62,544 nt of DNA from a virus. The first letter of the stretch is position 1; the number at the start of each line of letters is the position of its first letter. The notes under the pieces were generated by a model. The model searched no databases. It worked only from the letters and a program-made list of their open reading frames with translations, and was not told the DNA's origin. The translations under genes and the position numbers were made by a program. The DNA lies in IMG/VR virus record IMGVR_UViG_3300037502_000756, positions 1-62,544 of that record. One strand, written 5' to 3'. This document shows, in pieces, positions 1-7,835 of the stretch.

Positions 1-78
1 GCACAGGCGACCAAGCTGCACACCGAGCAGGCTCGGGTCAGCGTCGGCGTTGCGCCGGATGATCTTTGTGGTGTACAT
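1..78 (-). CDS. HTH protein, 5' fragment (cut by window end)
   Basis: First 26 codons of the Cro-like helix-turn-helix gene that is complete at 62268-62498. The start codon is the ATG complementary to 76-78. The rest is lost only because the circular molecule was opened here. It is not a second gene. Confidence 0.9.
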   Translation of the reverse strand, partial: MYTTKIIRRNADADPSLLGVQLGRLC

Positions 79-90
79 GGTGTTGGGTGG

Positions 91-112
91 GGGCGGCCCC
101 GGCGCAACCCGG
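91..112 (-). promoter_or_regulatory. GC-rich leader hairpin before the HTH gene
   Basis: On the minus strand a 7-bp stem, GCCCCGG / CCGGGGC with a 6-base loop, lies just upstream of the HTH start codon at 78. No U-tract follows, so it is not an ordinary terminator. It belongs to a family of GC hairpins found in several leftward intergenic spacers. The same element is present in the right-hand terminal repeat. Confidence 0.5.
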
Positions 113-184
113 GGCTATTGCAGGGGGAAGGAGACCTCTACGAGCGACCCCCGCGCACGGCGCTCACCGCCGCCCCCATGATCG

Positions 185-1120
185 TCAGTCGTCGGCGTCG
201 TCGCCCCAGGCGGACAGGATCGCGTTGACGTTGGGTCCGTCGTTGGTGATCGGTGCTGAGACCTTGGCTTCACGGACCACCGGGACGGCTTCCGCAGGGG
301 CTGGCACGTCCTTGGTGACCTTGAACGCGCTGGGTGCAGAGGCAGGCTTGGCGACGGGCTTCGGCGCAGCCACAGGGGCCGGAGCGGGCTCCGGTGCCGC
401 AGGCACGTTGTCCATGTCAGCGATGGTCATGGTGACGGCGCTCACCGCCTCCGGGTCGTCCTTGCGGCGCATGACGGTGTCGTACTCGGCTTCAGTCAGC
501 GGGCGCACCGCGCTGAACACCAGCTTCATGTTCGCCGTGGCGTCGAAGCGCATCTCGGTCACGACAGCGTTGACCTCGACCCCGTGCCCACCGAGGAACC
601 GAGCGTACTGCTGCAGGCCCATCTTGCGCCCTTCGCCTTGGCCGAAAAGGCTCGACGCATTGATGTTCAGGGCATAGATATCACCCTGCACATCGTTCTC
701 CAGAAGCAGCGCCACGGGGCGGCTGTAGCGGCACGCCTTGGACTCGTTGGCCCCGGAGCCCTTGATGTCCTGCGGGCACCCTGCACAGGTGCGGTTCTGA
801 GGAGTCTTCACGCTGTCGTGCGGCTTGACGCCGTCGTCGGACCAGCACTGCGGGCGACCCTTGACACCCTTCTCGTAGGTGGTGCCGTAGAACGTGCGGC
901 GATTGGCATCGGATGCACGAACGATGATGACGTTCATGGCCCGCTCTTCGTTGACGGCGACTTCCTTGCCGCCGACGAGCATGTGCCATACGTTGTTCTC
1001 GATGCTGATGCGCTTCGAGTTGCCGCCGCCCATGAGCGACTTGGTCAGTTCACTCAGTTCCCCACGACGCAGGTGCGCCGGGAGTTGGTTGCCGGTTTGG
1101 AAAAGAGTCAGTTCAGACAT
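185..1120 (-). CDS. Conserved phage protein, ssDNA-binding candidate
   Basis: 311 residues. A folded N-terminal part (about 1-220) contains a cysteine cluster, CAGCP followed by KACRYSR (about 113-133), that could bind metal. A Pro/Ala-rich linker (about 238-275) leads to an acidic tail ending WGDDADD. A folded domain, flexible Pro/Ala linker and acidic tip is the architecture of single-stranded DNA-binding proteins such as T7 gp2.5 or SSB, where the tip recruits replication partners. It lies with helicase, polymerase and primase genes, which fits. Similar proteins are common in phages but usually unnamed. The function is inferred from layout and neighbourhood, not from a diagnostic motif. 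The ATG follows a GAGG-type ribosome site. Confidence 0.6.
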   Translation of the reverse strand: MSELTLFQTGNQLPAHLRRGELSELTKSLMGGGNSKRISIENNVWHMLVGGKEVAVNEERAMNVIIVRASDANRRTFYGTTYEKGVKGRPQCWSDDGVKPHDSVKTPQNRTCAGCPQDIKGSGANESKACRYSRPVALLLENDVQGDIYALNINASSLFGQGEGRKMGLQQYARFLGGHGVEVNAVVTEMRFDATANMKLVFSAVRPLTEAEYDTVMRRKDDPEAVSAVTMTIADMDNVPAAPEPAPAPVAAPKPVAKPASAPSAFKVTKDVPAPAEAVPVVREAKVSAPITNDGPNVNAILSAWGDDADD

Positions 1121-1121
1121 G

Positions 1122-1532
1122 TTACGACCTCCTAATGGTCACGGTGTACTTCGACTCAGTGTTGAGTCCCTTGGGCATCTGGTCAGGGTGCGCCTCCAGC
1201 CAGTCCTTCATGGCCCTCTGTGCGATGCGTCGTTCGAGTAGATCGAGTGCTTGGTTCTCCTTGATGAAGTTGTGCATAGACTCCCAGTCGGAAGTCCAAT
1301 ACGAGGTCTTGACACTGCGGATCACAGTACCTGCGCCCGTGCGGATGCTGTCCGCACCGGCTTTCTTACACACATCCATGAGCATGCGCTCGATGACTTC
1401 CATCTGATCCTTGATGGCTTTGTCGTCGTCTTCATACTTCTTGGTCAGCGCGGCACGAGCATCGCGCATCTTGATGTACGCCTTGACGAGCTTCTCGGTG
1501 GGCACCTGGGGTGCCTCGGTTTCCTGTTCCAT
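1122..1532 (-). CDS. Conserved small replication-region protein
   Basis: 136 residues. A helical, charged N-terminal half (about 10-60) is followed by a conserved-looking C-terminal segment with ALDLLERRI and PKGLN. I recognise this as a family recurrent in the replication blocks of podoviruses and related phages; I know of no demonstrated activity. It lies between the SNF2-type helicase and the ssDNA-binding candidate, one base from the next start, so it is co-translated with them. A host-nuclease inhibitor (Gam-like) or recombination accessory role is possible because of the helical N-terminus, but unproven. Confidence 0.7.
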   Translation of the reverse strand: MEQETEAPQVPTEKLVKAYIKMRDARAALTKKYEDDDKAIKDQMEVIERMLMDVCKKAGADSIRTGAGTVIRSVKTSYWTSDWESMHNFIKENQALDLLERRIAQRAMKDWLEAHPDQMPKGLNTESKYTVTIRRS

Positions 1533-1561
1533 GTGGCCTCCTGTGGGGAAGGGTTCAGAGT

Positions 1562-3121
1562 TTACGGGTGAACTTTGGCCGTGTCAAGCACTTCCTCTCG
1601 GTACAAGTTGAGCAGGGACTCCATGTCCTCGGTCTTGCCGTCGAGCGAATCGTAGAGCTTGCGCTCCACGTCACTGCCACAGAGCCTGACCACGAGGCAG
1701 GGGTTCTTCTGACCCGCACGGTGCACGCGGGCGTTGGCTTGGTGATAGGTCTCGTTGCTCGTCACAGGGCCCCACCACACGACCGTGTTGGCAGCATGCA
1801 GGGTCACGCCGTGCGAAGCCGCCGCAGGCTGGATGAGCAGTACCCTCGGGTCGGGCTCGGTCTGGAAGGCTTGAAAGATCCTCGTGCGCTGGCCCACCGG
1901 GACGCTGCCGTCGATGACCTCAACGGCGATCTTGTCTTTCTTCAGCCGCTCTTCCAGCACCGTGATGGTATGCCGGTACGGGACGAAGACCAGCACCTTG
2001 TGGGTGCTCTCCTCGATGGCTTCCAACAACACGTTGTAGCGGTTGGTGATGTCGAACTCGACGGTGTTACCGTCGTCGGAATACACCGCGCCGCCTGAGA
2101 CTTGCAACAACTTATTGAGGTTCGTCGCAGCGTTGACCGAGGTCACCGTCTCCGTGCCTGCTGACATGATGAACTGGTCTTTCAGGAGCTTGTAGTACTT
2201 GATCTGCTGCGGGGTCAGCGCTATTTCTCGTGTGGTGTAGAGAAGCTCCGGCAGGTCAAGGCACTCCTCCTTGGTGAAGCGAATAGCCGGTTGAAGTACC
2301 CTGTTGACGATTTCCGCAGCGTTGGACTTCTGTTTCCATTTGAACTGCGTGACCTTCCACATCACCATGTCTCGGAATGCGTAGAAGTATCTCGGCACCG
2401 ACTCAGGGTTCAGCATCTTGGCAAGACCGTAGGCATCGGTGGGTGCTTGGGACGCGGGGGTGCCGGTCGCCATCCATAGCCATGTGTCAGGAGTAATGAG
2501 ATCGTTGATCGCCTTCCAGCGTTTTGTCGTCGCTGTTTTTACTGCGTTCGCCTCATCAATGATGATGAGATCGAAGCCTCCGGCTTTGAGATCTTCCAAC
2601 ACCGTTTCGACGCCGTCGAAGTTGATGATCACGAACTCAGCATCGGACTGAATCACTTTGGCCCGCTTGCGTCTGTCGCCGTAAGCGACATCGACACGTC
2701 GGTGCATCACTACCTTGAACAAGTCCGCCTGCCATGCCGAGGACATGATAGATAGCGGGCAGATCACCAGCACCCGCTTGATGTAGCCTTTGTTCATTAG
2801 ATAGTCAGCAGCCCACGCGAATGCTGCGGTCTTACCTGTACCTGGGTCATTGAAGCAGAAAGCACGTTTGTTCAACGTCAGGAATGACGCCGTAGTACGT
2901 TGGTGGTTGAAGGGCTTGTAAAGCCCGGGCCAGTTGTAGCGCCGCTCGATGGGGGATGGCACTCCCTTGACGCCGATGTTCTTCAGTACCCGCGCCTCGT
3001 CCAGGCCCCACGCCACCAGCACTCGTCCATCGTCCAGCTTGGCGGACTTCGGGATGCTAGCCAGCACCCGCTCGGGGTGCCGGAGCTTCAACAACAGCGC
3101 TTTGTTGTCAATGATTTGCAT
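1562..3121 (-). CDS. SNF2/DEAD-type DNA helicase
   Basis: 519 residues with two RecA-like domains in order. Walker A GTGKT is at 94-98, Walker B/motif II IIIDEAN at 186-192, motif III MATGTPAS near 217, and motif VI HQANARVHRAGQ from about 460. The last motif is typical of the SNF2/Swi2 branch of superfamily 2, in which the arginines contact ATP. These enzymes translocate on duplex DNA and remodel protein-DNA complexes or branched replication intermediates. The length matches compact phage SNF2 proteins without accessory domains. It lies 3 bases after the DEDDh exonuclease stop in a replication operon. A role in fork remodelling or recombination-dependent replication is inferred. Confidence 0.93.
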   Translation of the reverse strand: MQIIDNKALLLKLRHPERVLASIPKSAKLDDGRVLVAWGLDEARVLKNIGVKGVPSPIERRYNWPGLYKPFNHQRTTASFLTLNKRAFCFNDPGTGKTAAFAWAADYLMNKGYIKRVLVICPLSIMSSAWQADLFKVVMHRRVDVAYGDRRKRAKVIQSDAEFVIINFDGVETVLEDLKAGGFDLIIIDEANAVKTATTKRWKAINDLITPDTWLWMATGTPASQAPTDAYGLAKMLNPESVPRYFYAFRDMVMWKVTQFKWKQKSNAAEIVNRVLQPAIRFTKEECLDLPELLYTTREIALTPQQIKYYKLLKDQFIMSAGTETVTSVNAATNLNKLLQVSGGAVYSDDGNTVEFDITNRYNVLLEAIEESTHKVLVFVPYRHTITVLEERLKKDKIAVEVIDGSVPVGQRTRIFQAFQTEPDPRVLLIQPAAASHGVTLHAANTVVWWGPVTSNETYHQANARVHRAGQKNPCLVVRLCGSDVERKLYDSLDGKTEDMESLLNLYREEVLDTAKVHP

Positions 3122-3124
3122 GGC

Positions 3125-3667
3125 TCACTTCAGTGCGAACTTGTGATCTTCCGCCATCCTGATCAGCCGCAGTGCCTGCGTCTTGGCGTCGTCCAGTGCG
3201 TGGTGCCCGGTGCCTACCCGCTCGACCTTGGTCTTCATGAACATTGACGCCATCGTTCGATAGCAACGGTCATTCCAGTAATGCCACGGGGTGTCCATGT
3301 CCAGTGCACGGTAGGCAGCGGCCACCAGTGCGTTGTCGAAGTTGGCACCGTTCCCCCAGACAATGGCGTTGTCCAGCGGGGGCATCCACATGGTCAGTTT
3401 GGTCAAGGCCAAATTGATCGGTAGTTCCCCTTTGAACGCCGCCGCCCGTGCTTCAGCGGACTGCTCGCTCCACCACTTGAGGGTGCTTCTTTGCGCCTTC
3501 AGTCCCGCTGCCTTACAAGACTCTGCGTCAATGGTGGTATAGAACTCCCCGCTGATCCCATCCATGCCGAACTTCACAGCACCAATAGAAAGGATCGTAT
3601 CCCCCGGGCGCGTGCCCAAAGTCTCAATGTCGATCATGACATGTTGGCGTACATCTTTGATGTCCAT
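3125..3667 (-). CDS. DEDDh 3'-5' exonuclease (Rv2179c-like)
   Basis: 180 residues. The four acidic metal ligands and the general base of the DEDDh family are visible: D13 and E15 in IDIETLG, D111 in NFDN, H155 and D160 in HHALDDA. The sequence resembles the short Rv2179c-like exonucleases found in many phages rather than the DnaQ subunit. The start at 3667 is chosen because AGGAGAG stands 4-5 bases upstream; a longer reading from 3715 would add 16 residues with no ribosome site. The DNA polymerase has its own proofreading domain, so this enzyme more likely processes RNA or recombination ends. Confidence 0.9.
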   Translation of the reverse strand: MDIKDVRQHVMIDIETLGTRPGDTILSIGAVKFGMDGISGEFYTTIDAESCKAAGLKAQRSTLKWWSEQSAEARAAAFKGELPINLALTKLTMWMPPLDNAIVWGNGANFDNALVAAAYRALDMDTPWHYWNDRCYRTMASMFMKTKVERVGTGHHALDDAKTQALRLIRMAEDHKFALK

Positions 3668-3740
3668 GTTCTCTCCTGTGCAAACGAAAGTCGCTTGAGG
3701 GACAAAGTCCGTCAAGCTCGAAGCCCCGAAGGGCGGACAA

Positions 3741-3764
3741 GCCTAGCACCTTGCGATGCTAGGC
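3741..3764 (-). promoter_or_regulatory. Perfect 8-bp intergenic hairpin
   Basis: GCCTAGCA and TGCTAGGC form a perfect 8-bp stem with an 8-base loop in the 117-base gap between the HNH gene and the exonuclease. No U-tract follows on the minus strand, so it is more likely an RNA-processing or attenuation structure than a terminator. Confidence 0.55.
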
Positions 3765-3784
3765 GAATGAGGACAAACCCGGGG

Positions 3785-4051
3785 TCAGCCCCCGGACTTC
3801 GGTCCCTTGAAATTCCGTGCGCTGTTCGCGCTGAAGCTCTTGAGCTTCACATTCCCAGGCTTGCTCTTGCCACCGTCTTTGATAGGGACAACGTGATCTA
3901 AAGCCTTGCCTTTCCGCGAAGCCTTGCCGTTCTCTTTGTCCCAGGCACGCCGCGCCCGTTGGCGTTCGGATTGCTTTGCCCTACCGCCACCCGCCAGGAA
4001 GTCGGCATACTCTTTTTTGTGATCTCGGTCTTTAGGGTCTTTGTACGGCAT
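3785..4051 (-). CDS. HNH-like small nuclease
   Basis: 88 residues, very basic. The C-terminal half has an HNH-like pattern: ALDHVVPIKDGGKS, an asparagine in GNVKLKS, then SANSARNF. This matches the D-H...N...N-x-x-R spacing of compact HNH domains without zinc cysteines. Stand-alone phage HNH proteins nick DNA and sometimes assist terminase; here the gene sits among replication nucleases, far from terminase. Its ATG directly abuts the TAA of the upstream nuclease (TAAATG), implying translational coupling. Because the domain is short and lacks the second histidine, activity is uncertain. Confidence 0.7.
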   Translation of the reverse strand: MPYKDPKDRDHKKEYADFLAGGGRAKQSERQRARRAWDKENGKASRKGKALDHVVPIKDGGKSKPGNVKLKSFSANSARNFKGPKSGG

Positions 4052-4729
4052 TTAGTTCGCTCCATTATGCGGGCATGACACCACCACGCAGTGTCGCTTA
4101 CAAAGTCCCGAAGGGCTCGGGTTCCACACGCCCGTGCGGTGTGCGTTCTCAAGGCGCTTGACATCACTCAGCCACTGCTGCCAGTAGATCTTCTCTTGCT
4201 CAGCGGTGTACTCCGCTGGCTTGAACGAGTTCGCCACGACGAACAGCAGCCCTGCCTTGACTTTCTTGATCCCAGGAAAGTGCTTGAACACCATCAACGC
4301 CATCAGTTCAAGCTGTGCAGTGTCCGCGTACTTGGCGGACTTCCCGGTCTTGTAGTCTACGATCCGTGCAACACCAGTCTCGTGGTTGACGATGAGCAGG
4401 TCAGCGATGCCCCGGCACCAGACGTTCGGGTCTTTGAACCCACAGGGCTCGAAGTCCTTCGTCAGCCCCATCTCGTATTCGCAGAACTTCTCCCCGGGCA
4501 GCGCCCGGAGCGTGTCAAGCTGCCCCTTGACGTAAGCGAACGCCTCGGGCAGCGAGGTGCCGTCGCGGATGTATCGTTCCGCCGCCTCGTGGAAGTTCGA
4601 CCCGTAGAGCGTGGCCTCGGTGTACTCAGGCTCTTTGAAGTTCTTCGCTACCTTGATCTCAAAAAACTTTTTTGCACAAGTCTTGAACGACTTGAGGGAC
4701 GAATACGACCAAGGACCGGGCAAGCTCAT
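4052..4729 (-). CDS. PD-(D/E)XK nuclease, Cas4/RecB-like, with likely Fe-S cysteines
   Basis: 225 residues. The RecB-family motifs are in order: a histidine in SNFHEAAE (about 47), D110 in GIADLL, D125 and K127 in IVDYKTGK, then a Q/Y-type motif in TAQLELMAL. One cysteine near the N-terminus (C18) and three at the C-terminus (C210, C214, C219) repeat the 1+3 cysteine arrangement that holds a 4Fe-4S cluster in Cas4 and AddB. This suggests a 5'-3' or structure-specific exonuclease that trims recombination intermediates. There is no CRISPR array here, so it is a phage recombination enzyme rather than an adaptation protein. The start at 4729 overlaps the preceding stop by 4 bases (ATGA). Confidence 0.88.
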   Translation of the reverse strand: MSLPGPWSYSSLKSFKTCAKKFFEIKVAKNFKEPEYTEATLYGSNFHEAAERYIRDGTSLPEAFAYVKGQLDTLRALPGEKFCEYEMGLTKDFEPCGFKDPNVWCRGIADLLIVNHETGVARIVDYKTGKSAKYADTAQLELMALMVFKHFPGIKKVKAGLLFVVANSFKPAEYTAEQEKIYWQQWLSDVKRLENAHRTGVWNPSPSGLCKRHCVVVSCPHNGAN

Positions 4730-4932
4730 GAGGACGCACCTGTGCGGGCCAAGGGCCCGTTCTCCATGATGGCGAGAGTGGCCGACAGGATACGCGCCTC
4801 CACGCCCAAATGCAAGGCCACCTCGCGGGCCTCGGCGTAGCGGTGCTCCAGGCACAGGTCGTGTACCTTCCGGAGCATGTGCTCCATGTTCATCATCGGC
4901 ATGGCATAGTCGGTGATCTCTTCAGTCGTCAT
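4726..4932 (-). CDS. Hypothetical 68-residue protein
   Basis: A small helical acidic protein (MTTEEITDYAMPMM...). Its ATG at 4932 lies inside the last codons of the DNA polymerase gene, with GGAG upstream, and its TGA overlaps the next gene's ATG. Conserved position suggests a polymerase- or nuclease-associated factor, but no domain is recognisable. Confidence 0.72.
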   Translation of the reverse strand: MTTEEITDYAMPMMNMEHMLRKVHDLCLEHRYAEAREVALHLGVEARILSATLAIMENGPLARTGASS

Positions 4933-6787
4933 GCAGTTCTCCATAGTTGTAGCCCCACTTCGATTCACAGTTGATCGGGCACCCCTGTGCCCAGTCAGGT
5001 ACCCAGCGCATGCAGGATTCGACATAAGCCCGCGCCGCTTGGCGCTCTTCTTCCCGTGCCAATGCTATCACGCTGTCGTGCACGGTGAGCTTGACGGGTA
5101 ACTTGCGAGAAATACGTAGCGCCTGACTCATGACGATAATGCGTGCCAACGCCTGTACCAAATTCTCAATAAGTTTCCCACCATATATGTTTACCACACC
5201 AGTGTCATCCTTGTACCTCCACTCAATGAAGCGCTCACCCTGCGCACGGTGGAGTTGCGGATAGCTGATGTAGAGCCCGCTAGGCAGCTTGATGCCCTTC
5301 TTGCCCTCGATCAACGCCACACCCTCGCGCCCCAGCCACATGCTCTCATCGTAGTACATCGAGCGGATGGCGCCATCCCCCCGTGCCCACAGATCCACGA
5401 TGCGCGGCACGCTATCACGGTAGGTGTTGATGATTTTCTCGCACTCAATGAGTTCTAGATCGACCGACGGCGTCGCCGCCTTGAGCGTTGCTTTGAGTTT
5501 CCCTGCGCCCGTTTGGTAGCCGCAACCGAGCGTCACGGTCTTCCCGACGAAGCGCTCTAACTTATCTGCCTTAGTGACCGTCTTGCCGTAGATCTTAGAC
5601 GCGAGTTTACAGTACACATCAACGTTATTGGCGAAGTCTTGGACAAGGTCATCCTGTCCCGCCAGCCACGCAAGCACCCGCGCCTCGATGTTCGATGAGT
5701 CGCAGTCGACGATGACGTAGCCGGGGGGTGCTTCGATGCACGACTTAAGGTTGGTGTTACCACGCGAAGGGAGGTTTTGTAAGTTGATCCTATCGCCGCC
5801 CGATGAGCGCTTTGTCCGTGCATAGGCATATTTGAGTGGCACAGGGAAAGTGTCGCCCCGCTTCGAGATACCGATGAACCGCTCAGTTCTCGTCTCCTCC
5901 AGGATGCTCTTCACCCCTAACCTTGCAGCGGCCACAGCCTGCACGCGCTCGTCCTCATGGTCGAGGAGTTCCTTCATGCCCGGGTCAGTCTTGGCGAAGG
6001 CAAACGTGGTCTTGCCCGTCGTCGCGCTAATCTTCATGGGCGGCTCGACGCCGAACCCGCGTAGCACCTCTGCGAACTTCTGGTTGCTCATGAGCAGGCC
6101 AACCTCAACCCCCGCCGCCGACAACAACTCCGCCTTGCGGTCTCGCACCGCTGCGAGGTGCGCCTCCAGCTTGTCTCGGTTCAGCTTGAGCATCGGCTCA
6201 GTGAACATGCGGATGTGCAGGTCGATGAGCTTCAGCTCTTCGATGGGGTAGGGCCCCCGGAAGTCAGCCTCGGTCGGGTTGTACCAACCGTTAGACATGA
6301 GGGTCCACAGCTCATAGCACAGGTCAACGTCGAGAAGACAGTACTCGGAGTACTGTCGGAACTCCCCCGGTGACATGTCGGAGCGTTTACGCCCCATCAT
6401 GTTCATGACATAGGTGCCCTTGTCCTCCAGATGGTAACGCTTCGCCAGTGATGCCAAGGAGTTGTTCCGGGCGCTGAACATGGCACGGGCCATACTGAGG
6501 GTATCGAGCCACGCGCGGGGTTTGACCCCGAACTTCCACGCCAGGATGGCACCGTCGAACAGCGTGTTGTGGCACAGGATTGCGTACTGGTCCCAGGGCA
6601 CTGCATCGCACCACTGCTTGATTTCAAGGTGGGTGCCAGAGACGACTTCCTTCGACCCATCCGGCCAGCGGACGCCAAGCATGATGATCTCAAAGCGCGG
6701 GTCGCGGATGTACTCCTCGGTGGTCAGCTTGCTGAGGCTGTACTCACGGTCATAAAACGTCTCGAAGTCTAGCGTTATTATCTCCAT
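4922..6787 (-). CDS. Family A DNA polymerase with 3'-5' exonuclease
   Basis: 621 residues. The proofreading domain shows Exo I LDFETFYD (D7, E9), Exo II LCHNTLFDG and Exo III YSEYCLLDVD. The polymerase domain shows motif A VIVDCDSSNIEAR, motif B around KLERFVGKTVTLGCGY (fingers lysine and tyrosine), and motif C LTVHDS (H570, D571). It is shorter than T7 gp5 and E. coli Pol I, with no 5'-nuclease domain, typical of compact phage replicases. The start at 6787 is preferred because the TAA of the VRR-NUC gene overlaps its ATG by one base and the sequence before it is not conserved. It should replicate the phage genome with the AEP primase-helicase. Confidence 0.96.
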   Translation of the reverse strand: MEIITLDFETFYDREYSLSKLTTEEYIRDPRFEIIMLGVRWPDGSKEVVSGTHLEIKQWCDAVPWDQYAILCHNTLFDGAILAWKFGVKPRAWLDTLSMARAMFSARNNSLASLAKRYHLEDKGTYVMNMMGRKRSDMSPGEFRQYSEYCLLDVDLCYELWTLMSNGWYNPTEADFRGPYPIEELKLIDLHIRMFTEPMLKLNRDKLEAHLAAVRDRKAELLSAAGVEVGLLMSNQKFAEVLRGFGVEPPMKISATTGKTTFAFAKTDPGMKELLDHEDERVQAVAAARLGVKSILEETRTERFIGISKRGDTFPVPLKYAYARTKRSSGGDRINLQNLPSRGNTNLKSCIEAPPGYVIVDCDSSNIEARVLAWLAGQDDLVQDFANNVDVYCKLASKIYGKTVTKADKLERFVGKTVTLGCGYQTGAGKLKATLKAATPSVDLELIECEKIINTYRDSVPRIVDLWARGDGAIRSMYYDESMWLGREGVALIEGKKGIKLPSGLYISYPQLHRAQGERFIEWRYKDDTGVVNIYGGKLIENLVQALARIIVMSQALRISRKLPVKLTVHDSVIALAREEERQAARAYVESCMRWVPDWAQGCPINCESKWGYNYGELHDD

Positions 6788-7077
6788 TACGTGTTCTCCC
6801 AGAACCAGCGGTCGAGCAGATCGAGGGTGTCTTCGCGGACAACTATCGCGGCACCTCCCGCTTGATGGATCTTCATCATCTCCTGCTCTTGAAGGGCGGT
6901 GGGTTTGTTGAACCCGGCCTTGCACTCGATACCCAGGAATTTCCCTCGGAAACATACGATGATGTCGGGAATGCCCGAGCGACCATAGCCCCCCATGACG
7001 GGGAAGAAGTAGTACGCTTTGTGTTTCTTAATGATGTCAACGGCCTTGGCCTTGACTTTAGATTCAGGTGTTGCCAT
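6787..7077 (-). CDS. VRR-NUC domain nuclease
   Basis: 96 residues, the usual size of stand-alone phage VRR-NUC proteins. The catalytic PD-(D/E)XK signature is visible as SGIPDII (D38) and FLGIECKAG (E51, K53), followed by Q63. This family includes the FAN1 nuclease core and phage Holliday-junction-resolving enzymes, so branched-DNA cleavage before packaging is the likely role. The chosen ATG at 7077 lies inside the previous gene (14-base overlap); longer readings add a non-conserved basic stretch. It is directly coupled to the DNA polymerase. Confidence 0.93.
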   Translation of the reverse strand: MATPESKVKAKAVDIIKKHKAYYFFPVMGGYGRSGIPDIIVCFRGKFLGIECKAGFNKPTALQEQEMMKIHQAGGAAIVVREDTLDLLDRWFWENT

Positions 7078-7303
7078 TGTGTTCGGTGTCGGTGTCAGGT
7101 TGCAAATAACCAAGCTCGATGAGCTTAGCTTTACCGCGTAGATAGCGGTCACGTCTTGCCGCTTGCTCTGCGAGGTAGCTCGCAGCTTCGTTGTCAGGTA
7201 GTTCGATGGTGGTGAACCGGTGCCCGTTGGCACACTCACGCCTGCGGCGTGGCGAGCGCGTCTCCAGCACATCCGTCCAGGCCCCGCACTGCGGGCATTT
7301 CAC
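7064..7303 (-). CDS. NrdR-like zinc-ribbon protein (no ATP-cone)
   Basis: 79 residues. The first 36 residues, MKCPQCGAWTDVLETRSP then RRRRECANGHRFTTIE, closely follow the N-terminal zinc ribbon of the NrdR repressor (CPxC, VxxTR, RRRRxC, RFTTxE). The second metal pair is C24/H28 instead of CxxC. NrdR normally continues into an ATP-cone that senses dATP; this protein lacks it and has about 40 charged residues instead. It could bind DNA or nucleic acid in the polymerase operon, or mimic or antagonise host NrdR; that is inference. Its ATG overlaps the upstream stop by 4 bases. Confidence 0.78.
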   Translation of the reverse strand: MKCPQCGAWTDVLETRSPRRRRECANGHRFTTIELPDNEAASYLAEQAARRDRYLRGKAKLIELGYLQPDTDTEHNGNT

Positions 7304-7455
7304 AACAGCGCCTCCTCACCCTGGCCCCGCTCCGCGCGAGCCTGCCGTGCAAACCACCGGGCAACGATGGCACGCTCCTCGTCGGTCTTGAAGGGCCAGA
7401 GCCAGCGGTGCATGGTCAGGCCGCAGGGGTGTAGGGGTTCGTTCGCTTCGCTCAT
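7300..7455 (-). CDS. Hypothetical 51-residue protein
   Basis: Short protein with a charged C-terminal helix (ARWFARQARAERGQGEEALL). The start at 7455 gives ATGA overlaps at both ends of the gene, which supports it as a translated unit in the coupled chain. The function is unknown. Confidence 0.62.
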   Translation of the reverse strand: MSEANEPLHPCGLTMHRWLWPFKTDEERAIVARWFARQARAERGQGEEALL

Positions 7456-7592
7456 TTGACCGCCTTCAAAAAACCTATCCAACAAACCACGCCAAAGATA
7501 ACGGCGATAGTCTTGAGTAGATCTCCTTCAATTGCATATAAAAAGGCAATGCACAGCCATATGAACAGACCGGCTAGAGCAAAGAACTTCAT
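7452..7592 (-). CDS. 46-residue membrane protein
   Basis: From the ATG at 7592 the protein is nearly all hydrophobic: two segments (about 3-18 and 27-42) separated by EGDLLKT, consistent with a two-span hairpin in the inner membrane. Four-base overlap with the next gene. It could be an early membrane-acting protein such as a superinfection-exclusion or anti-host factor. It lies far from the lysis cassette, so a holin role is less likely. No family is recognised. Confidence 0.6.
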   Translation of the reverse strand: MKFFALAGLFIWLCIAFLYAIEGDLLKTIAVIFGVVCWIGFLKAVK

Positions 7593-7649
7593 CTCCACCT
7601 CCAGAACAAAAGCACCGCCACCCCCACAAGCCACGCCACAACGACGGCA

Positions 7650-7835
7650 TCAAGGATGAGGTCTGGGTTCATAGATTTTGGACTCACATGGTGTATCAAG
7701 TACCCACGGGCCGATCCACACGGTGCGGGTGGCAGTGGGGTCCAGGGGACTGTTGTTGATGTTTCTCAGGCAGTTCTTGCACTCGGGCTTGTGCGCACTG
7801 GCGCACCGGGCGAAGTCATTGGGTAGGTAGGTCAT
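7650..7835 (-). CDS. Hypothetical small cysteine-containing protein
   Basis: 61 residues with four cysteines (CASAHKPECKNC and later PC), possibly a small metal-binding fold. The start overlaps the upstream stop by 4 bases. No recognised family. Confidence 0.6.
   Translation of the reverse strand: MTYLPNDFARCASAHKPECKNCLRNINNSPLDPTATRTVWIGPWVLDTPCESKIYEPRPHP

Larger units (their letters stand above)
1..124. repeat. Terminal direct repeat, left copy
   Basis: These 124 bases are identical to 62421-62544. An exact overlap at both ends of a phage contig normally means the assembly graph was circular, so the molecule is circular, circularly permuted or terminally redundant. The repeat cuts through the small HTH gene and includes its start codon and leader hairpin. 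It is short for a T7-type terminal repeat, so an assembly overlap is the simpler reading. Confidence 0.97.

Noticed and set aside
1559-1572. GTTTACGGGTGAAC as a further operator copy
   Set aside because: One arm mismatched, it overlaps the end of the helicase coding sequence, and it is 13 kb from the other sites; noted in the regulon finding but not listed as a feature.
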